NCBI GenBank assembly: GCA_027485405.1
Contig: JAIXRB010000024.1
Span: 1 to 64,000, forward strand
Direction: 5' to 3'
Source of the DNA: Leptospiraceae bacterium
GTDB taxonomy: Bacteria; Spirochaetota; Leptospiria; Leptospirales; Leptospiraceae
DNA length: 64,000 nt
Shown: positions 46,796-55,799 of the stretch, piece after piece
How positions within the stretch are numbered: position 1 is the stretch's first letter
Layout of the letters: the number at the start of each line of letters is the position of its first letter
Notes under the pieces: model-generated
Told to the model about the DNA's origin: nothing
Database searches by the model: none
The model's input: the letters and a program-made list of their open reading frames with translations, nothing else
Translations under genes and position numbers: made by a program

Positions 46796-48115
46796 ATGAA
46801 AGTAACACAAAGAGTAATCCTCGCCGCACCGGCAAGAACCCCCTTCGCACAGATTGGAAAAGCACTCGCTCAATACCCTGGACATCATTTGGGAAAGTTA
46901 GTTGCTGAAGAAGTTATGAAACGCAGTGGTTTAAAACCAACTGATATTGATGGGCTAATCGTAGGCGAAGGCTTTGCCAATGCTCCGAATTCCGCGCGAG
47001 TTATTGCCAATCTAATTGGCCTTCCTCTGGACATTCCGTGTTTAACCGTTGCAAACAATTGCGTTTCTGGTTTGGAAGCAGTGGCTGAAGCAACCAGGCG
47101 AATTCTCCTCGGAGAAGGTAAGGTGTTTCTTGTGATTGGCGAAGAAAGCCAAACTGCAATGCCTTTCGTTGTAAAAAATGCTCGTCTTAACAAAAAGACA
47201 AACAGCCTAGATGCTTTGCTAAAAGTTCTTCCAAACGAACTACCTGAAGGAGTCGAAGTCCGTGACACACTAGAAGACGGATTAGGTGATGGTGAGACTA
47301 GCTACGGTATGCAAGTCACTGCTGAAATCCTTGCTCAAAATTACGCGATTCCTCGCGAACTCCAAGACAAAGTGGCTTACGAATCCTTTAAGAGAGCTTT
47401 TGAAGCAACTCAAGAAGGCAGATACAAGCAACACATTATGCCTGTTATGGACGACGAAGGCAAACCGCTCCAGGCTGACGAAGCAGTTTTACTTCGGGAA
47501 GGACTAGTTAAGAACCCAACTCGAATGGGAAGAGCTATGCTCATGTTCGATAACCCAGCTATGAAGTTTGATCAGTGGAAAGAAAAGTATGGCAAAGACC
47601 TCAAAAAAAGCCATGGTCCAACTGTTTCCATCTTCAACGCAAGCCCTAGATCGGATGGAGCCGCTGGTATCATCGTAGCTTCTGAAGAAGCCGCCAAAAA
47701 ATTGGGACTCAAAGCAGAAGCAGTGGTCACAGGTTTTAAAATGAAAGGCGTTGCTCCTAATCTGATGGGTCTCGGCCAAGCGGAAGCAACTTTGGGATTG
47801 TTGGAAGAAATGGGCGAAAAAATCGAAAACATCGATGTCATCGAAATCCATGAAGCCTTTGCCGCGACGGCAGTTGCCGCTCTTGAAGAGATCAAAATCA
47901 GAACCGGTTTGGATTGGGAAAAGAAATTTGATGAGAAAAACATCAATCCAAACGGGGGCTCGATTGCCATTGGACATCCATTTGGTGCAACTGGAGTTCG
48001 TCTCCTCCATAACGCGATTATGGATTTCAACGAAAAGCCAAACGCTAAAAAAGTTCTAGTGACTGCTTGTGCTCACGGTGGAGTCGCAGGGACAATGATT
48101 GTAGAAAGACCTTAG
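46796..48115 (+). CDS. acetyl-CoA acetyltransferase / 3-ketoacyl-CoA thiolase
   Basis: 439 residues; catalytic Cys in NNCVSGLEAVAEATRRIL (about 82-100), Glu-Ala-Phe motif EIHEAFAATAVAA (about 350), the His in GGSIAIGHPFGATGVRLLHN (about 385-405) and the second Cys in VTACAHGGVAGTMIVE (about 421). It is the classical thiolase type, unlike the SCP2-type enzyme at 13.2 kb. Probably the degradative 3-ketoacyl-CoA thiolase or an acetoacetyl-CoA thiolase. A CAAGGAG ribosome-binding site precedes the ATG; it ends at a strong terminator. Confidence 0.9.
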   Translation: MKVTQRVILAAPARTPFAQIGKALAQYPGHHLGKLVAEEVMKRSGLKPTDIDGLIVGEGFANAPNSARVIANLIGLPLDIPCLTVANNCVSGLEAVAEATRRILLGEGKVFLVIGEESQTAMPFVVKNARLNKKTNSLDALLKVLPNELPEGVEVRDTLEDGLGDGETSYGMQVTAEILAQNYAIPRELQDKVAYESFKRAFEATQEGRYKQHIMPVMDDEGKPLQADEAVLLREGLVKNPTRMGRAMLMFDNPAMKFDQWKEKYGKDLKKSHGPTVSIFNASPRSDGAAGIIVASEEAAKKLGLKAEAVVTGFKMKGVAPNLMGLGQAEATLGLLEEMGEKIENIDVIEIHEAFAATAVAALEEIKIRTGLDWEKKFDEKNINPNGGSIAIGHPFGATGVRLLHNAIMDFNEKPNAKKVLVTACAHGGVAGTMIVERP

Positions 48116-48144
48116 TTTTTTCTATTTTACTCCCCAGAATGCAG

Positions 48145-48183
48145 AAAGAGCTGGACTTCTTTGAAGTTTCAGCTCTTTTTTTT
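48145..48183 (+). terminator. rho-independent terminator after the thiolase
   Basis: AAGAGCTGGACTTC (left arm) and GAAGTTTCAGCTCTT (right arm) form a long stem with a small internal mismatch and a 3-base loop, followed by eight or more T residues to 48183. It lies between the thiolase stop (48115) and the next start (48195). Confidence 0.8.
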
Positions 48184-48194
48184 AGATTCAGACC

Positions 48195-49601
48195 ATGCAA
48201 ACATTTGATCTAATTGTAATCGGAGCGGGGCCTGCAGGCGAGAAAGCCGCGGCAAAAGCCTCCTATTTCGGGAAAAAAGTCGCCTTAGTCGAAAAATCAA
48301 AAGAGCCAGGTGGTGCTGGTGTGCATACTGGCACTCTTCCTTCAAAAACCCTCAAAGAAACGGCTTTGTTCTTATCTGGAAAAAACGACAAAGGTCGGTT
48401 TGGCGTGGATAAAGACCTACGAAGAAATGTATCAATTGAAGACTTTTACTTTCGAAAAAACTTTGTAACCAATTCAGAAGTTGCGGCGATTAACCAAAAC
48501 ATTTCGAAGCACAAAATAGAACTTTTTTCTGGTTCTGCCGAATTTGTAGATTCTAATACTATTCTTATTCATTCTAAGGACTCGGTGCTCACCCTAAAGA
48601 GTGAAAATTTCCTGGTAGCGACTGGTTCGTATCCCTTTCGTCCTGACAACATTCCCTTTGATGGTGATCGTGTGCACGACTCGGATTCCATTCTTTCTCT
48701 CAATCGGTTTCCTAAGTCAATTTGTGTATTAGGTGCAGGTGTAATCGGTTGCGAATACACGACTATTTTTGCTACGATGGGAATTCAAGTCTATTTGGTG
48801 GACACCAAAGATGTCATCTTACCCTTCTTAGATCATGAGATTTCTGTATCTTTGGTTGATCAGATGCAAAAAGAAGGGATTGAAGTCATCTTCAATTCTG
48901 GGGTTGAAACAATCGAGATGCCTTCCTCTTCGGAAGAAAATCTAAAAATCACACTTTCCGACAAACGCGTACTATCTGTAGACATGTTTCTCTTTGCGGC
49001 TGGACGAAGTGGTAACATTGCTGGCTTAAACCTTGAAAAAGTTGGCGTTAAAGTCGGCAAACGCGAGATTATCGAAGTCAATGAGAAGTACCAAACATCC
49101 ATTCCCAATATCTATGCGGCAGGTGATGTGATAGGATTTCCTGCATTGGCAAGTACTTCAATGGACCAAGGAAGAGTGGCTGTGACTCATATGTTTTCAA
49201 CTCTAGGATTTTCACATATTGCGGGTCTTTTTCCTTACGGAATCTATACCATCCCTGAAGTTTCGATGGTTGGACTTACCGAAAAAGAGGCAGAGAAGAA
49301 GGGAAAAGCCGTTGTAACGGGTAAAGCTCGTTACATCGATATGGCGAGAGGAAAGATTCTAGGTTCCGAAGATGGGTTTTTAAAGCTAGTTGTTGATCGT
49401 GAAACTCATATTATCTTAGGAGTTCATATCATTGGAGTCCAAGCCACTGAGATCATTCACTACGGATTGAGCCTAGTTGAGTCCAAAAAGACGCTAGACG
49501 ATGTAATTTCCGTCGCTTTCAATTTTCCAACGTTGCATGATTTGTATAAATACGCGGCTTACGATGGCCTTGGAAATCTAGCGGGCTTTAAATTAAAATG
49601 A
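48195..49601 (+). CDS. SthA-like soluble pyridine nucleotide transhydrogenase family flavoprotein
   Basis: 468 residues of the flavoprotein disulfide-reductase fold. FAD site DLIVIGAGPAGEKAAAKASYFGKKVALVEK (about 5-34), NAD(P) site ICVLGAGVIGCEYTTIFATMG (about 175-195), second FAD motif NIYAAGDVIGFPALASTSMDQG (about 302-323) and the dimerisation domain ending NFPTLHDLYKYAAYDGLGNL, which resembles SthA. The redox Cys pair of dihydrolipoamide dehydrogenases is absent: the CXXXXC region reads GGAGVHTGTLPSK. It probably exchanges reducing equivalents between NADPH and NAD. The start is ATG; it follows a terminator. Confidence 0.82.
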   Translation: MQTFDLIVIGAGPAGEKAAAKASYFGKKVALVEKSKEPGGAGVHTGTLPSKTLKETALFLSGKNDKGRFGVDKDLRRNVSIEDFYFRKNFVTNSEVAAINQNISKHKIELFSGSAEFVDSNTILIHSKDSVLTLKSENFLVATGSYPFRPDNIPFDGDRVHDSDSILSLNRFPKSICVLGAGVIGCEYTTIFATMGIQVYLVDTKDVILPFLDHEISVSLVDQMQKEGIEVIFNSGVETIEMPSSSEENLKITLSDKRVLSVDMFLFAAGRSGNIAGLNLEKVGVKVGKREIIEVNEKYQTSIPNIYAAGDVIGFPALASTSMDQGRVAVTHMFSTLGFSHIAGLFPYGIYTIPEVSMVGLTEKEAEKKGKAVVTGKARYIDMARGKILGSEDGFLKLVVDRETHIILGVHIIGVQATEIIHYGLSLVESKKTLDDVISVAFNFPTLHDLYKYAAYDGLGNLAGFKLK

Positions 49602-49614
49602 TTGAGGTTTGATC

Positions 49615-50454
49615 TTGAATCGCCTTCTCTTACTTTTTTTAGTATTTCATTCTGGTTTTGGTTCTTTTGAACTAAAAGCCCAAAACCATTGGGACAACTA
49701 CATCCCAGAACGACAACTCCAAAGTAAAGTTCGGTTGTATGGCGATTCAGTAAACGTTCGCAAGTCTCCCAAACTCGATGCATTAGTTCTTGGAAAGCTT
49801 CCGATAGGCAAAGAGTTGGTCTTGCTAGAAAAGACTGATGAACTTCTGACGCAAAACCAAATTACTGATTACTGGTACCAAGTGGGATGGGATGAAGAAG
49901 CGCAAGGTTATGTTTGGGGAGGGCTTTTTTCTGATTATTCGTTTTCTCTAAGCACCAATACCATCCTTATCAAAAACCCGGGCTCAAAGAAAAAAGGATT
50001 TGAATACAAGGTCTTGCAGGGCACGAAAATCCTTTCCCAAGGCCAATGGAAAGGCGGGGCAATTGGCAACGAAAACTTTCAGTACATACCGTATCCAGGT
50101 GAACAATTCAACCCTTCGCCGAAGCATCTTTTTGGGTTTCAAGTTCTTGTTTTTTCTGAAATTGAGTACGGATATACCGAAGAACTTCTGTTTAGCTTTG
50201 ATGGAAAGAACTTAAACCATCTTCTTTCTTGGCACCCAGGTTCTTGCGACCCACCCAGCTGTTCGGAATCTTGGCTTATTTTCCCAAAGGAATCAGTGAA
50301 AAAAGAAATCGGTGGGAAAACAGTTACGTTCAAAGGAGAGCCAGATTCTATTCTGATAGTTCAAAACTCTTATGATATGGACTTACCAGAATCTTCAGAA
50401 ATTTCTAAGAATAAATTCAAATGGAAAGACGGCAGATTCAAACCAATAAAATGA
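49615..50454 (+). CDS. exported SH3-domain protein
   Basis: 279 residues from TTG 49615, behind a GAGG at seven bases; TTG 49609 is an alternative. The N-terminus is a signal peptide (LLLLFLVFHSGFG), cleaved near FELKA. A bacterial SH3 domain follows (about 40-105: VRLYGDSVNVRKSPKLDALVLGKLPIGKELVLLEK, WYQVGWDEEAQGYVWGGL). The remainder is a beta-rich domain ending in a Trp/Lys-rich C-terminus. It is probably periplasmic and may bind cell wall or metal-dependent enzymes. The next gene starts 13 bases downstream. Confidence 0.75.
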   Translation: MNRLLLLFLVFHSGFGSFELKAQNHWDNYIPERQLQSKVRLYGDSVNVRKSPKLDALVLGKLPIGKELVLLEKTDELLTQNQITDYWYQVGWDEEAQGYVWGGLFSDYSFSLSTNTILIKNPGSKKKGFEYKVLQGTKILSQGQWKGGAIGNENFQYIPYPGEQFNPSPKHLFGFQVLVFSEIEYGYTEELLFSFDGKNLNHLLSWHPGSCDPPSCSESWLIFPKESVKKEIGGKTVTFKGEPDSILIVQNSYDMDLPESSEISKNKFKWKDGRFKPIK

Positions 50455-50467
50455 TAAGAGGCAAATT

Positions 50468-51757
50468 GTGCTCCTAGTTAAATCCAATGCTCTAAATAGG
50501 TTAAATTCACTTGTTTTGATTTTAACCATATTCACTTTACCTTTGTTTGGTTGGTCTAATCATGCGGGAATCACCTATTTGATTTTAGAAAACTATTGGG
50601 AGAAAGAACCTTCTGTACCAGTAGAGTCTTTAGAATCCTTTCTTGAGAAAGAAAAAACAAATTTGACAGAGCTTTTGCCAAAGATCGAAGAAAAAGTTCA
50701 AAAGCAAATTGTCCATTACCCTGCTTCTAATGGATCTTTGGTGTTTAATCCAGACTCTAAGGCAAAAAAAGCAGAATTGCTTACTCTATTTTTTAGAAGT
50801 CTAAGGCTCAATCCAAACCACAAAGCTAGTCTTTATATTCAAAGTAAGTCATCTAAAGCAAAGGGCAACGCGATTCCTTTGGAAGAGATTACATTTTTGA
50901 AAGACAAAGGTAAGCTACCCAATGAAAGGTTCTTAAAAATCAATGAAGGTTCGCAAGCAAAAGCTTCAGAAGTTTTAGCCACGGCAACTGACGAACCAGA
51001 CTATGGAATGGACTTGCACCTGTTTTCGGACAGCGAATCTAGCTTTGGAAAGGAGTATGGATTCGGAGAACAACCATTTGGCAATCCGAAATACGAATAT
51101 TCCAGCCAAGCTCCTTTTCATATGGGATTTTTCCATGAGTCAGGGCTTGTCTATACCCTTGCTCCTTTTCTTGCCAAAACATATCCAGAAGTTCGGGTGA
51201 TTCAATTCTCCGAACTCTCTAAATTTGCTTTTGAAAAAGGACATTCCTATTGGGGCTATCGGTTTGCTGGATGGGCATTGCATTATATTGGAGATATGAC
51301 CCAACCTTACCATGCTTCTGTGCTACCCCGAATAGGAACAGGTAAACGAATCGCTGTTCAGCTAGCTTCTATGGTTGGATGGGGGAAACCGAAAGAAAAC
51401 ATGATCAATCATATTAGCGACAGACATACATTTGTCGAAGAATACCAGTACTTTCTGTTTCGTGAGCTTCGGGAAGGAAAGTTTCCGGTGCATCCTATCC
51501 TGACAGAGTTGCAAAAGCCAGTCCAAGCCAGGCAGTTGCCTTGGGAAGACTCCACGTTTCACAAGCAGATTTCTTTGGTTTCTTACAATCTGTCCGAAGA
51601 GACCGACGAGCAATTAGAGGAAACTGGAATTACACAGTTCAGCAGGCTTTATGAAGAAAACCATCCCTTGCATTCCATCCTAGGAAAATGCTTAGCAAAT
51701 ACGACACTATATACGCATTCTTATTTGCGTTATATAGAAGGCTCGGTAAAGAAATAA
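50468..51757 (+). CDS. zinc phospholipase C / S1-P1 nuclease-fold exported protein
   Basis: 429 residues with GTG start and GAGG upstream. A signal peptide (LNSLVLILTIFTLPLFG) is followed immediately by WSNHAGITYLILENYW, matching the N-terminal Trp and His that bind zinc in the phospholipase C/S1-P1 nuclease family. The other ligands are visible: His, Asp and His in GWALHYIGDMTQPYHAS (about 275-291), and His/Glu in SDRHTFVEEY (about 318-327). A long insertion (about 60-220) separates the first and second halves. It is probably a periplasmic or secreted zinc-dependent phosphodiesterase. Co-transcribed with the SH3 protein. Confidence 0.78.
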   Translation: MLLVKSNALNRLNSLVLILTIFTLPLFGWSNHAGITYLILENYWEKEPSVPVESLESFLEKEKTNLTELLPKIEEKVQKQIVHYPASNGSLVFNPDSKAKKAELLTLFFRSLRLNPNHKASLYIQSKSSKAKGNAIPLEEITFLKDKGKLPNERFLKINEGSQAKASEVLATATDEPDYGMDLHLFSDSESSFGKEYGFGEQPFGNPKYEYSSQAPFHMGFFHESGLVYTLAPFLAKTYPEVRVIQFSELSKFAFEKGHSYWGYRFAGWALHYIGDMTQPYHASVLPRIGTGKRIAVQLASMVGWGKPKENMINHISDRHTFVEEYQYFLFRELREGKFPVHPILTELQKPVQARQLPWEDSTFHKQISLVSYNLSEETDEQLEETGITQFSRLYEENHPLHSILGKCLANTTLYTHSYLRYIEGSVKK

Positions 51758-51765
51758 GCTAAGGA

Positions 51766-52134
51766 TCAATCCTCGGCGGCAAATCTTTCCAACAGTTCTA
51801 AAGGGACAATCTCCAAAGCTCTTTTGTGCGTAGATTTCAAAAAAACCAAAGGTGGGACTCCATTTCTATAGGCTTCTAGCCATCGGCTGGCACAAAGACA
51901 CCATTGATCCCCCGGACGCAAACCAGGAAAGCCATATTGAGGATGAGGCGTGATCAGATCGTTTCCAGACTCTGCCTGCGAGATTAGAAAAGGTTCTGTC
52001 ACTTTTACACAAATTGTATGAGAACCCCTGTCCTCTGGCGAAGTGTTGCAACACCCATCTCGAAAAAACCCAGTTAGAGGATCATGCGAGCAAGGAACAA
52101 TCGATTCTCCGTAAACATTGATTTCTAAATCCAT
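51766..52134 (-). CDS. DUF2237 family protein
   Basis: 122 residues that match the DUF2237 family: it begins LEINVYGESIVPCSHDPLTGFFRDGCC, then SHTICVKVTEPFL, GNDLITPHPQYGFPGLRPGDQWCLCASRWLEA. Conserved cysteines and the histidine-rich core suggest metal binding, though function is unknown. It converges on the zinc phospholipase gene, eight bases away. Confidence 0.85.
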   Translation of the reverse strand: MDLEINVYGESIVPCSHDPLTGFFRDGCCNTSPEDRGSHTICVKVTEPFLISQAESGNDLITPHPQYGFPGLRPGDQWCLCASRWLEAYRNGVPPLVFLKSTHKRALEIVPLELLERFAAED

Positions 52135-52257
52135 TCGGCAATTAGACCAAAAAAGGGGTCGTGAACGCCTAGTTTTTTTATTTTCAAAATGTAGGGTTTA
52201 TAACTACGCTTTCATAGCCTTTATCACCCCTGTTTGACTTCACAAGTATATACAATC

Positions 52258-53469
52258 TTACGATTTAGTTCTTCCTACTTGAAAGCTCATTTCTTTCCAG
52301 ACTCTACCTCTATACTTGATTTGAGCATTCCAAAGACCACTTGGATTATTGGTAATTTCTTTCAGATCTATGTTTAAGTAAGTCACCCACCAATCCGTTT
52401 TTGTTTCCCACTCGTAGGTTTTCTCGATTCCCTCATTTTTCTTGGTCAATACGACCTCTATCCGATATTCGCTCGGTTTGGTGAGGGATATAAAAACAAT
52501 CACTGGCGATTCTGCTGAATAAATGTCTAAGTTACAACCTTTGCCTTCGACGTTTTGAATGGAATTGCAGATTGTTGTGGCTTCTTCATCTAAAAAGAAG
52601 GATTGCGGGCTTTCCCTTGCACTTCTCTTCCAATGCAATTCCCCTTCCCCTAATACCATTTCTTCACTGGATTCGGTACGAAAGCGAGTAGGGATTGTTT
52701 CCTTTTTTAGTTCTAAGGAAGGCTTGTAAATTTCAAAGTGAAGGTGGGGGCCATCACTGAATCCAGTGTTCCCCGAGTAACCTATTACTTGTCCTGGTCT
52801 AACATACTCACCTTTGGAAACCAAAACACCCCTGTATTGTAAATGAGCATACTGAGCTACAGTTTGATCATCATGCAAAATCTTTATAAAATTAGCGGAA
52901 TTTAAGAACCGAGGATGAAAACCTCCTTCACTAAACTTATCTTCTGTTTCGATTACAATTCCTTCTCTAGCGGCTGTTATTGGAGTTCCCTCAGGAAGAC
53001 CAAAATCAATGGCATATCGGTTCTCTCCGTAGTGACTCTTTTTTCCGTTGTAAGCTTGGTTGACTCTAAACTTAAATCCTTCTTGATAAGGTAAGTCGTA
53101 TACATATGTATCATCGTGTTCAGCTTCAAAGTCACCTAAGAAAGATTTGTAAAAAACCTGATAGCTCCACCGATTTTCGGATTTAAGAGCGCTGAATCTG
53201 GTAACTTTTAGTTCTTCGTTTCCTTTTAATTTGAAAAGAAAAGGAAGCCGTTGGGCAGAAGACATGTTCAACAGTTTTGCACTCAGTTCTATCGTAAGAG
53301 TTGATTCCTTGATTCCTAATTCGTTTTTAAATGAAATGTCTACACCTGTATCGTCTTGAGTAAAGATTAGGCATAACCTATCAGGAGAACAATGCTCACT
53401 CCGTTCCGTTTTAGCCTGGATTTGGATAGTAAGAAAAAAGGAAAAAAAGAGCAAAAAGATTCGAAACAC
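52258..53469 (-). CDS. M23-family peptidase (lysostaphin-type metallopeptidase)
   Basis: 403 residues. Signal peptide (FRIFLLFFSFFLTIQIQA) then an N-terminal beta domain (about 20-140), a zinc metallopeptidase core (about 142-255: NRYAIDFGLPEGTPI with the first His/Asp pair, VAQYAHLQYRGVLVSKGEYVRPGQVIGYSGNTGFSDGPHLHFEIYKP with HLH) and a C-terminal beta domain. The residue before AIDF in the usual H-X3-D zinc motif is Tyr-Ala-Ile-Asp with Arg at the usual His; the first ligand may be absent or moved. It acts in the periplasm on peptidoglycan cross-links. Sole gene of its minus-strand unit. Confidence 0.82.
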   Translation of the reverse strand: MFRIFLLFFSFFLTIQIQAKTERSEHCSPDRLCLIFTQDDTGVDISFKNELGIKESTLTIELSAKLLNMSSAQRLPFLFKLKGNEELKVTRFSALKSENRWSYQVFYKSFLGDFEAEHDDTYVYDLPYQEGFKFRVNQAYNGKKSHYGENRYAIDFGLPEGTPITAAREGIVIETEDKFSEGGFHPRFLNSANFIKILHDDQTVAQYAHLQYRGVLVSKGEYVRPGQVIGYSGNTGFSDGPHLHFEIYKPSLELKKETIPTRFRTESSEEMVLGEGELHWKRSARESPQSFFLDEEATTICNSIQNVEGKGCNLDIYSAESPVIVFISLTKPSEYRIEVVLTKKNEGIEKTYEWETKTDWWVTYLNIDLKEITNNPSGLWNAQIKYRGRVWKEMSFQVGRTKS

Positions 53470-53564
53470 TGGACATAGTAGAAATCCAATTTCGAGAGAG
53501 GCAATTCATTTTCGATTCAGAAAGTCTCTTGACTTGAATTTTGATAGGCACACACTTAAGGGCT

Positions 53565-54299
53565 ATGACCCCTAAACTTTACATTTTCCCAATTTCGCAT
53601 TTTTCAGAAAAGGCAAGGTGGGGTTTAGAGTTAGCTCGGCAGGAGTACGAATTATGTCTCCTAAATCCTTCCGAGTACGTTGATACAATTAAATCCATCG
53701 TTCCAGAAAGCAGTTTGCCCGTGCTTGCTTTTGAAACGAAGGCAATCCAAGGCTCCAGTTTAATTTTAGATGCTTATGAATTAGCCGCATTCGGAAGAAC
53801 ACTTACTGACGAAGAACGAAAGCTAAGTGATGAGATTGATTTGAAGTTTGGAAAAAGTATCCAGACAATACTTTATTCTTATTTGCTTGAAAAACCAGAA
53901 CTAATCGCAAAGCTTTTTAGTACAACTCCTCTGCCAAAAGAAAAAATAGCAGAACCACCAAAAGACTTTCCTCTCATAGCGCTTGGTTTGCGCCGCAAAT
54001 ACCGCATCAACCAAAAGAATGTAGAAACAGCAAAACTTTTATTCGCTGAGCTCGCTGAAAAACTTCAAGGTGTTTACAAAGAAAAGACTTTCTTTGATGG
54101 ACAGGCTTTCAACCGTATCGATTTATCAATCGCAAGTTTGATCTCGCCTTTGTTTAAAATTGAAGATCACCCCGCCTATGATTGGTTTTCTTCTATTGAT
54201 TTGCCAGAAGATTTTGAAGAATGGGTCTCTTCTTTGAATCTTGGATTACTCCAAGAAAGAATTAGATACTTTTATAAGAATTTCAGAAAAAAAGTTTAA
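53565..54299 (+). CDS. glutathione S-transferase family protein
   Basis: 244 residues from the ATG at 53565 (MTPKLYIFPISHFSEKARWGLELARQ). The N-terminal thioredoxin-fold GST domain has the active-site Ser in HFSEKARW (about 10-17), the cis-Pro motif SSLPVLAFE (about 55-63) and SSLILDAY. The C-terminal helical domain carries FFDGQAFNRIDLSIASLISPLF, the usual capping-box segment. It conjugates electrophiles to a thiol or is a thiol-transferase; spirochaetes often lack glutathione, so the thiol is open. The end overlaps the convergent cutA gene by four bases. Confidence 0.83.
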   Translation: MTPKLYIFPISHFSEKARWGLELARQEYELCLLNPSEYVDTIKSIVPESSLPVLAFETKAIQGSSLILDAYELAAFGRTLTDEERKLSDEIDLKFGKSIQTILYSYLLEKPELIAKLFSTTPLPKEKIAEPPKDFPLIALGLRRKYRINQKNVETAKLLFAELAEKLQGVYKEKTFFDGQAFNRIDLSIASLISPLFKIEDHPAYDWFSSIDLPEDFEEWVSSLNLGLLQERIRYFYKNFRKKV

Positions 54300-54625
54300 C
54301 TTCTCAAGCTTTCTTTCACCCATTTCAGATATGGCGAATGGATGTCGTTTATTGGTAGAGTTACTATACAAGGAGTTTCATAGCTATGCAAAAGGACGAT
54401 TTGGCTTTCGCAAGATTGAAGCAAAGCTCTAGAAGTCTTAAGCAATAGGACAGCTTCAGAATCCTCCCTCAGTTCCGATTTCCATTCATACAAAGAAACC
54501 ATTCCTGGGAGAATGTTGGCACATGCTACTAAGCTTTCTTGCAACAAGGCTTTCCCAATCTTCTTGGCTTCCTCGACGTCTTTTGTAGTTACATATAAAA
54601 AAACAATTTCTTCCGTGGGAACCAT
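54296..54625 (-). CDS. cutA: divalent-cation tolerance protein
   Basis: 109 residues with the CutA trimer fold: VFLYVTTKDVEEAKKIGKALLQESLVACANILPGMVSLYEWKSELREDSEAVLLLKTS, and a final YETPCIVTLPINDIHSPYLKWV. Associated with tolerance to copper and other divalent ions, although its real role is debated. ATG start, seventeen bases before the ATP-grasp-like gene ends. The start overlaps the GST gene on the opposite strand. Confidence 0.9.
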   Translation of the reverse strand: MVPTEEIVFLYVTTKDVEEAKKIGKALLQESLVACANILPGMVSLYEWKSELREDSEAVLLLKTSRALLQSCESQIVLLHSYETPCIVTLPINDIHSPYLKWVKESLRS

Positions 54626-54641
54626 TGGGCAAAATTAATTC

Positions 54642-55694
54642 TTAGGCAAAGCTATTGCAAATAGAAATTAAATCCAAAGGTCCTTGGTCTTCGTCTGACT
54701 CAAAGTAGATTCCAGCTTGCTGAAACAGTTTTCCTTGGATATCCTTGGGCGGAGAAACAAAGAAGAGAGTTCCCCGCCATTCAGTTCGAATTTTTTTCAA
54801 AAGTAGAAATGGATCCAAATCTTTGGATTTACCGAACGAGAGAAACAGAATCCCTGAACCTTTAGATTCGACTCTTCTTTTTTTCCTAATTTCCCAGAGA
54901 ATTCGCCCAATCGACCACCGAAAGTTGATTTCAGAAAAGGGCTGAAGTTTAAGATCCAATTCTCCCTTTTCCCTAAACAAAAAACCATCCATCGCCAAAG
55001 GACCGATTGCTGGAAACAGCAATTCTTTTTGAACTTTCATCATTTGATCATATACCTTAGGCAAAAATGAACTTAAGATTGGGTTCAAATCCTTTGCAAT
55101 ATAAATACCTCGAAAGCCGCCCTTCTCATCAATTAGCATTTCAGTTGTTCCTAAAAAGCGCAAGCCTCCAGCCTCACCTTGCCAAAGAGTACTAAAGTCC
55201 AAAACTCTATCTTTTTTCCAAGACTCTAGAACCAAAGGAAAACCATTTAACTTTCGCTCTATTTCCTGCAATTTCCAATGCTCTTTTTGACTTTCAAGGA
55301 TGATATGGTTTCTCCCGGCCAAACCAAACTTGGATTTAATGACGATAGGAAACTCCAGGTCTTCCAGTGCATCTTGCAAAGCATCCAAAGACTGAATGAT
55401 CTTAGGATGAATTGGTGAACAATCTGTATCTATTCTCCAAGTCGCTTGATTGACTTTATTGTTTAAGTATGTTGAAGACTCGATTAGGTCTTGGTCTTCT
55501 TCCAAAACAGAATCTTGAACTTTAAAGTAGTTTCCCCAAGAGATCAATTCTGCATTGGGCAAGAACCGAAGGTCTTGGATAAGTTGAGGTAGGGCAATGA
55601 ATTGCTGGCAATCTTCCCAAAATGTCTGTTCGGGAAGTTCTTCGAGCAGAACATGATCTTCTGGGTTCGCAACGAAGAGGAAGAACTTTTCCAA
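54642..55694 (-). CDS. ATP-grasp-like protein of unknown substrate
   Basis: 350 residues, TTG start. The N-terminal part lacks signatures; the central and C-terminal parts show an ATP-grasp plan: FPIVIKSKFGLAGRNHIILE (about 133-152, Lys-binding loop), LVLESWKK (about 165-172), and LKLQPFSEINFRWSIGRILWEI (about 272-293), which carries the Glu-X-Asn-X-Arg metal/phosphate motif EINFR. This suggests ATP-dependent carboxyl activation and ligation to an amine. It lies 105 bases downstream of the lysine-less DegT homologue on the same strand, suggesting a shared pathway. No family with a known product is recognised. Confidence 0.62.
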   Translation of the reverse strand: MEKFFLFVANPEDHVLLEELPEQTFWEDCQQFIALPQLIQDLRFLPNAELISWGNYFKVQDSVLEEDQDLIESSTYLNNKVNQATWRIDTDCSPIHPKIIQSLDALQDALEDLEFPIVIKSKFGLAGRNHIILESQKEHWKLQEIERKLNGFPLVLESWKKDRVLDFSTLWQGEAGGLRFLGTTEMLIDEKGGFRGIYIAKDLNPILSSFLPKVYDQMMKVQKELLFPAIGPLAMDGFLFREKGELDLKLQPFSEINFRWSIGRILWEIRKKRRVESKGSGILFLSFGKSKDLDPFLLLKKIRTEWRGTLFFVSPPKDIQGKLFQQAGIYFESDEDQGPLDLISICNSFA

Positions 55695-55799
55695 ACTCTT
55701 CTTTCTCCGTTTTAGATGAGAGTCATTGAGATAAGCTGAGTTCCCAGCTAATCGATATTCAAATAGCGAATCTAAGTAATAAAGCTTGTCCAGAGAACT

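Noticed and set aside
47504..48030. Long antisense ORFs (168 and 152 aa) over the thiolase gene
   Set aside because: They mirror a clear thiolase in the sense frame and have low-complexity or Ser/Phe/Cys-biased composition.
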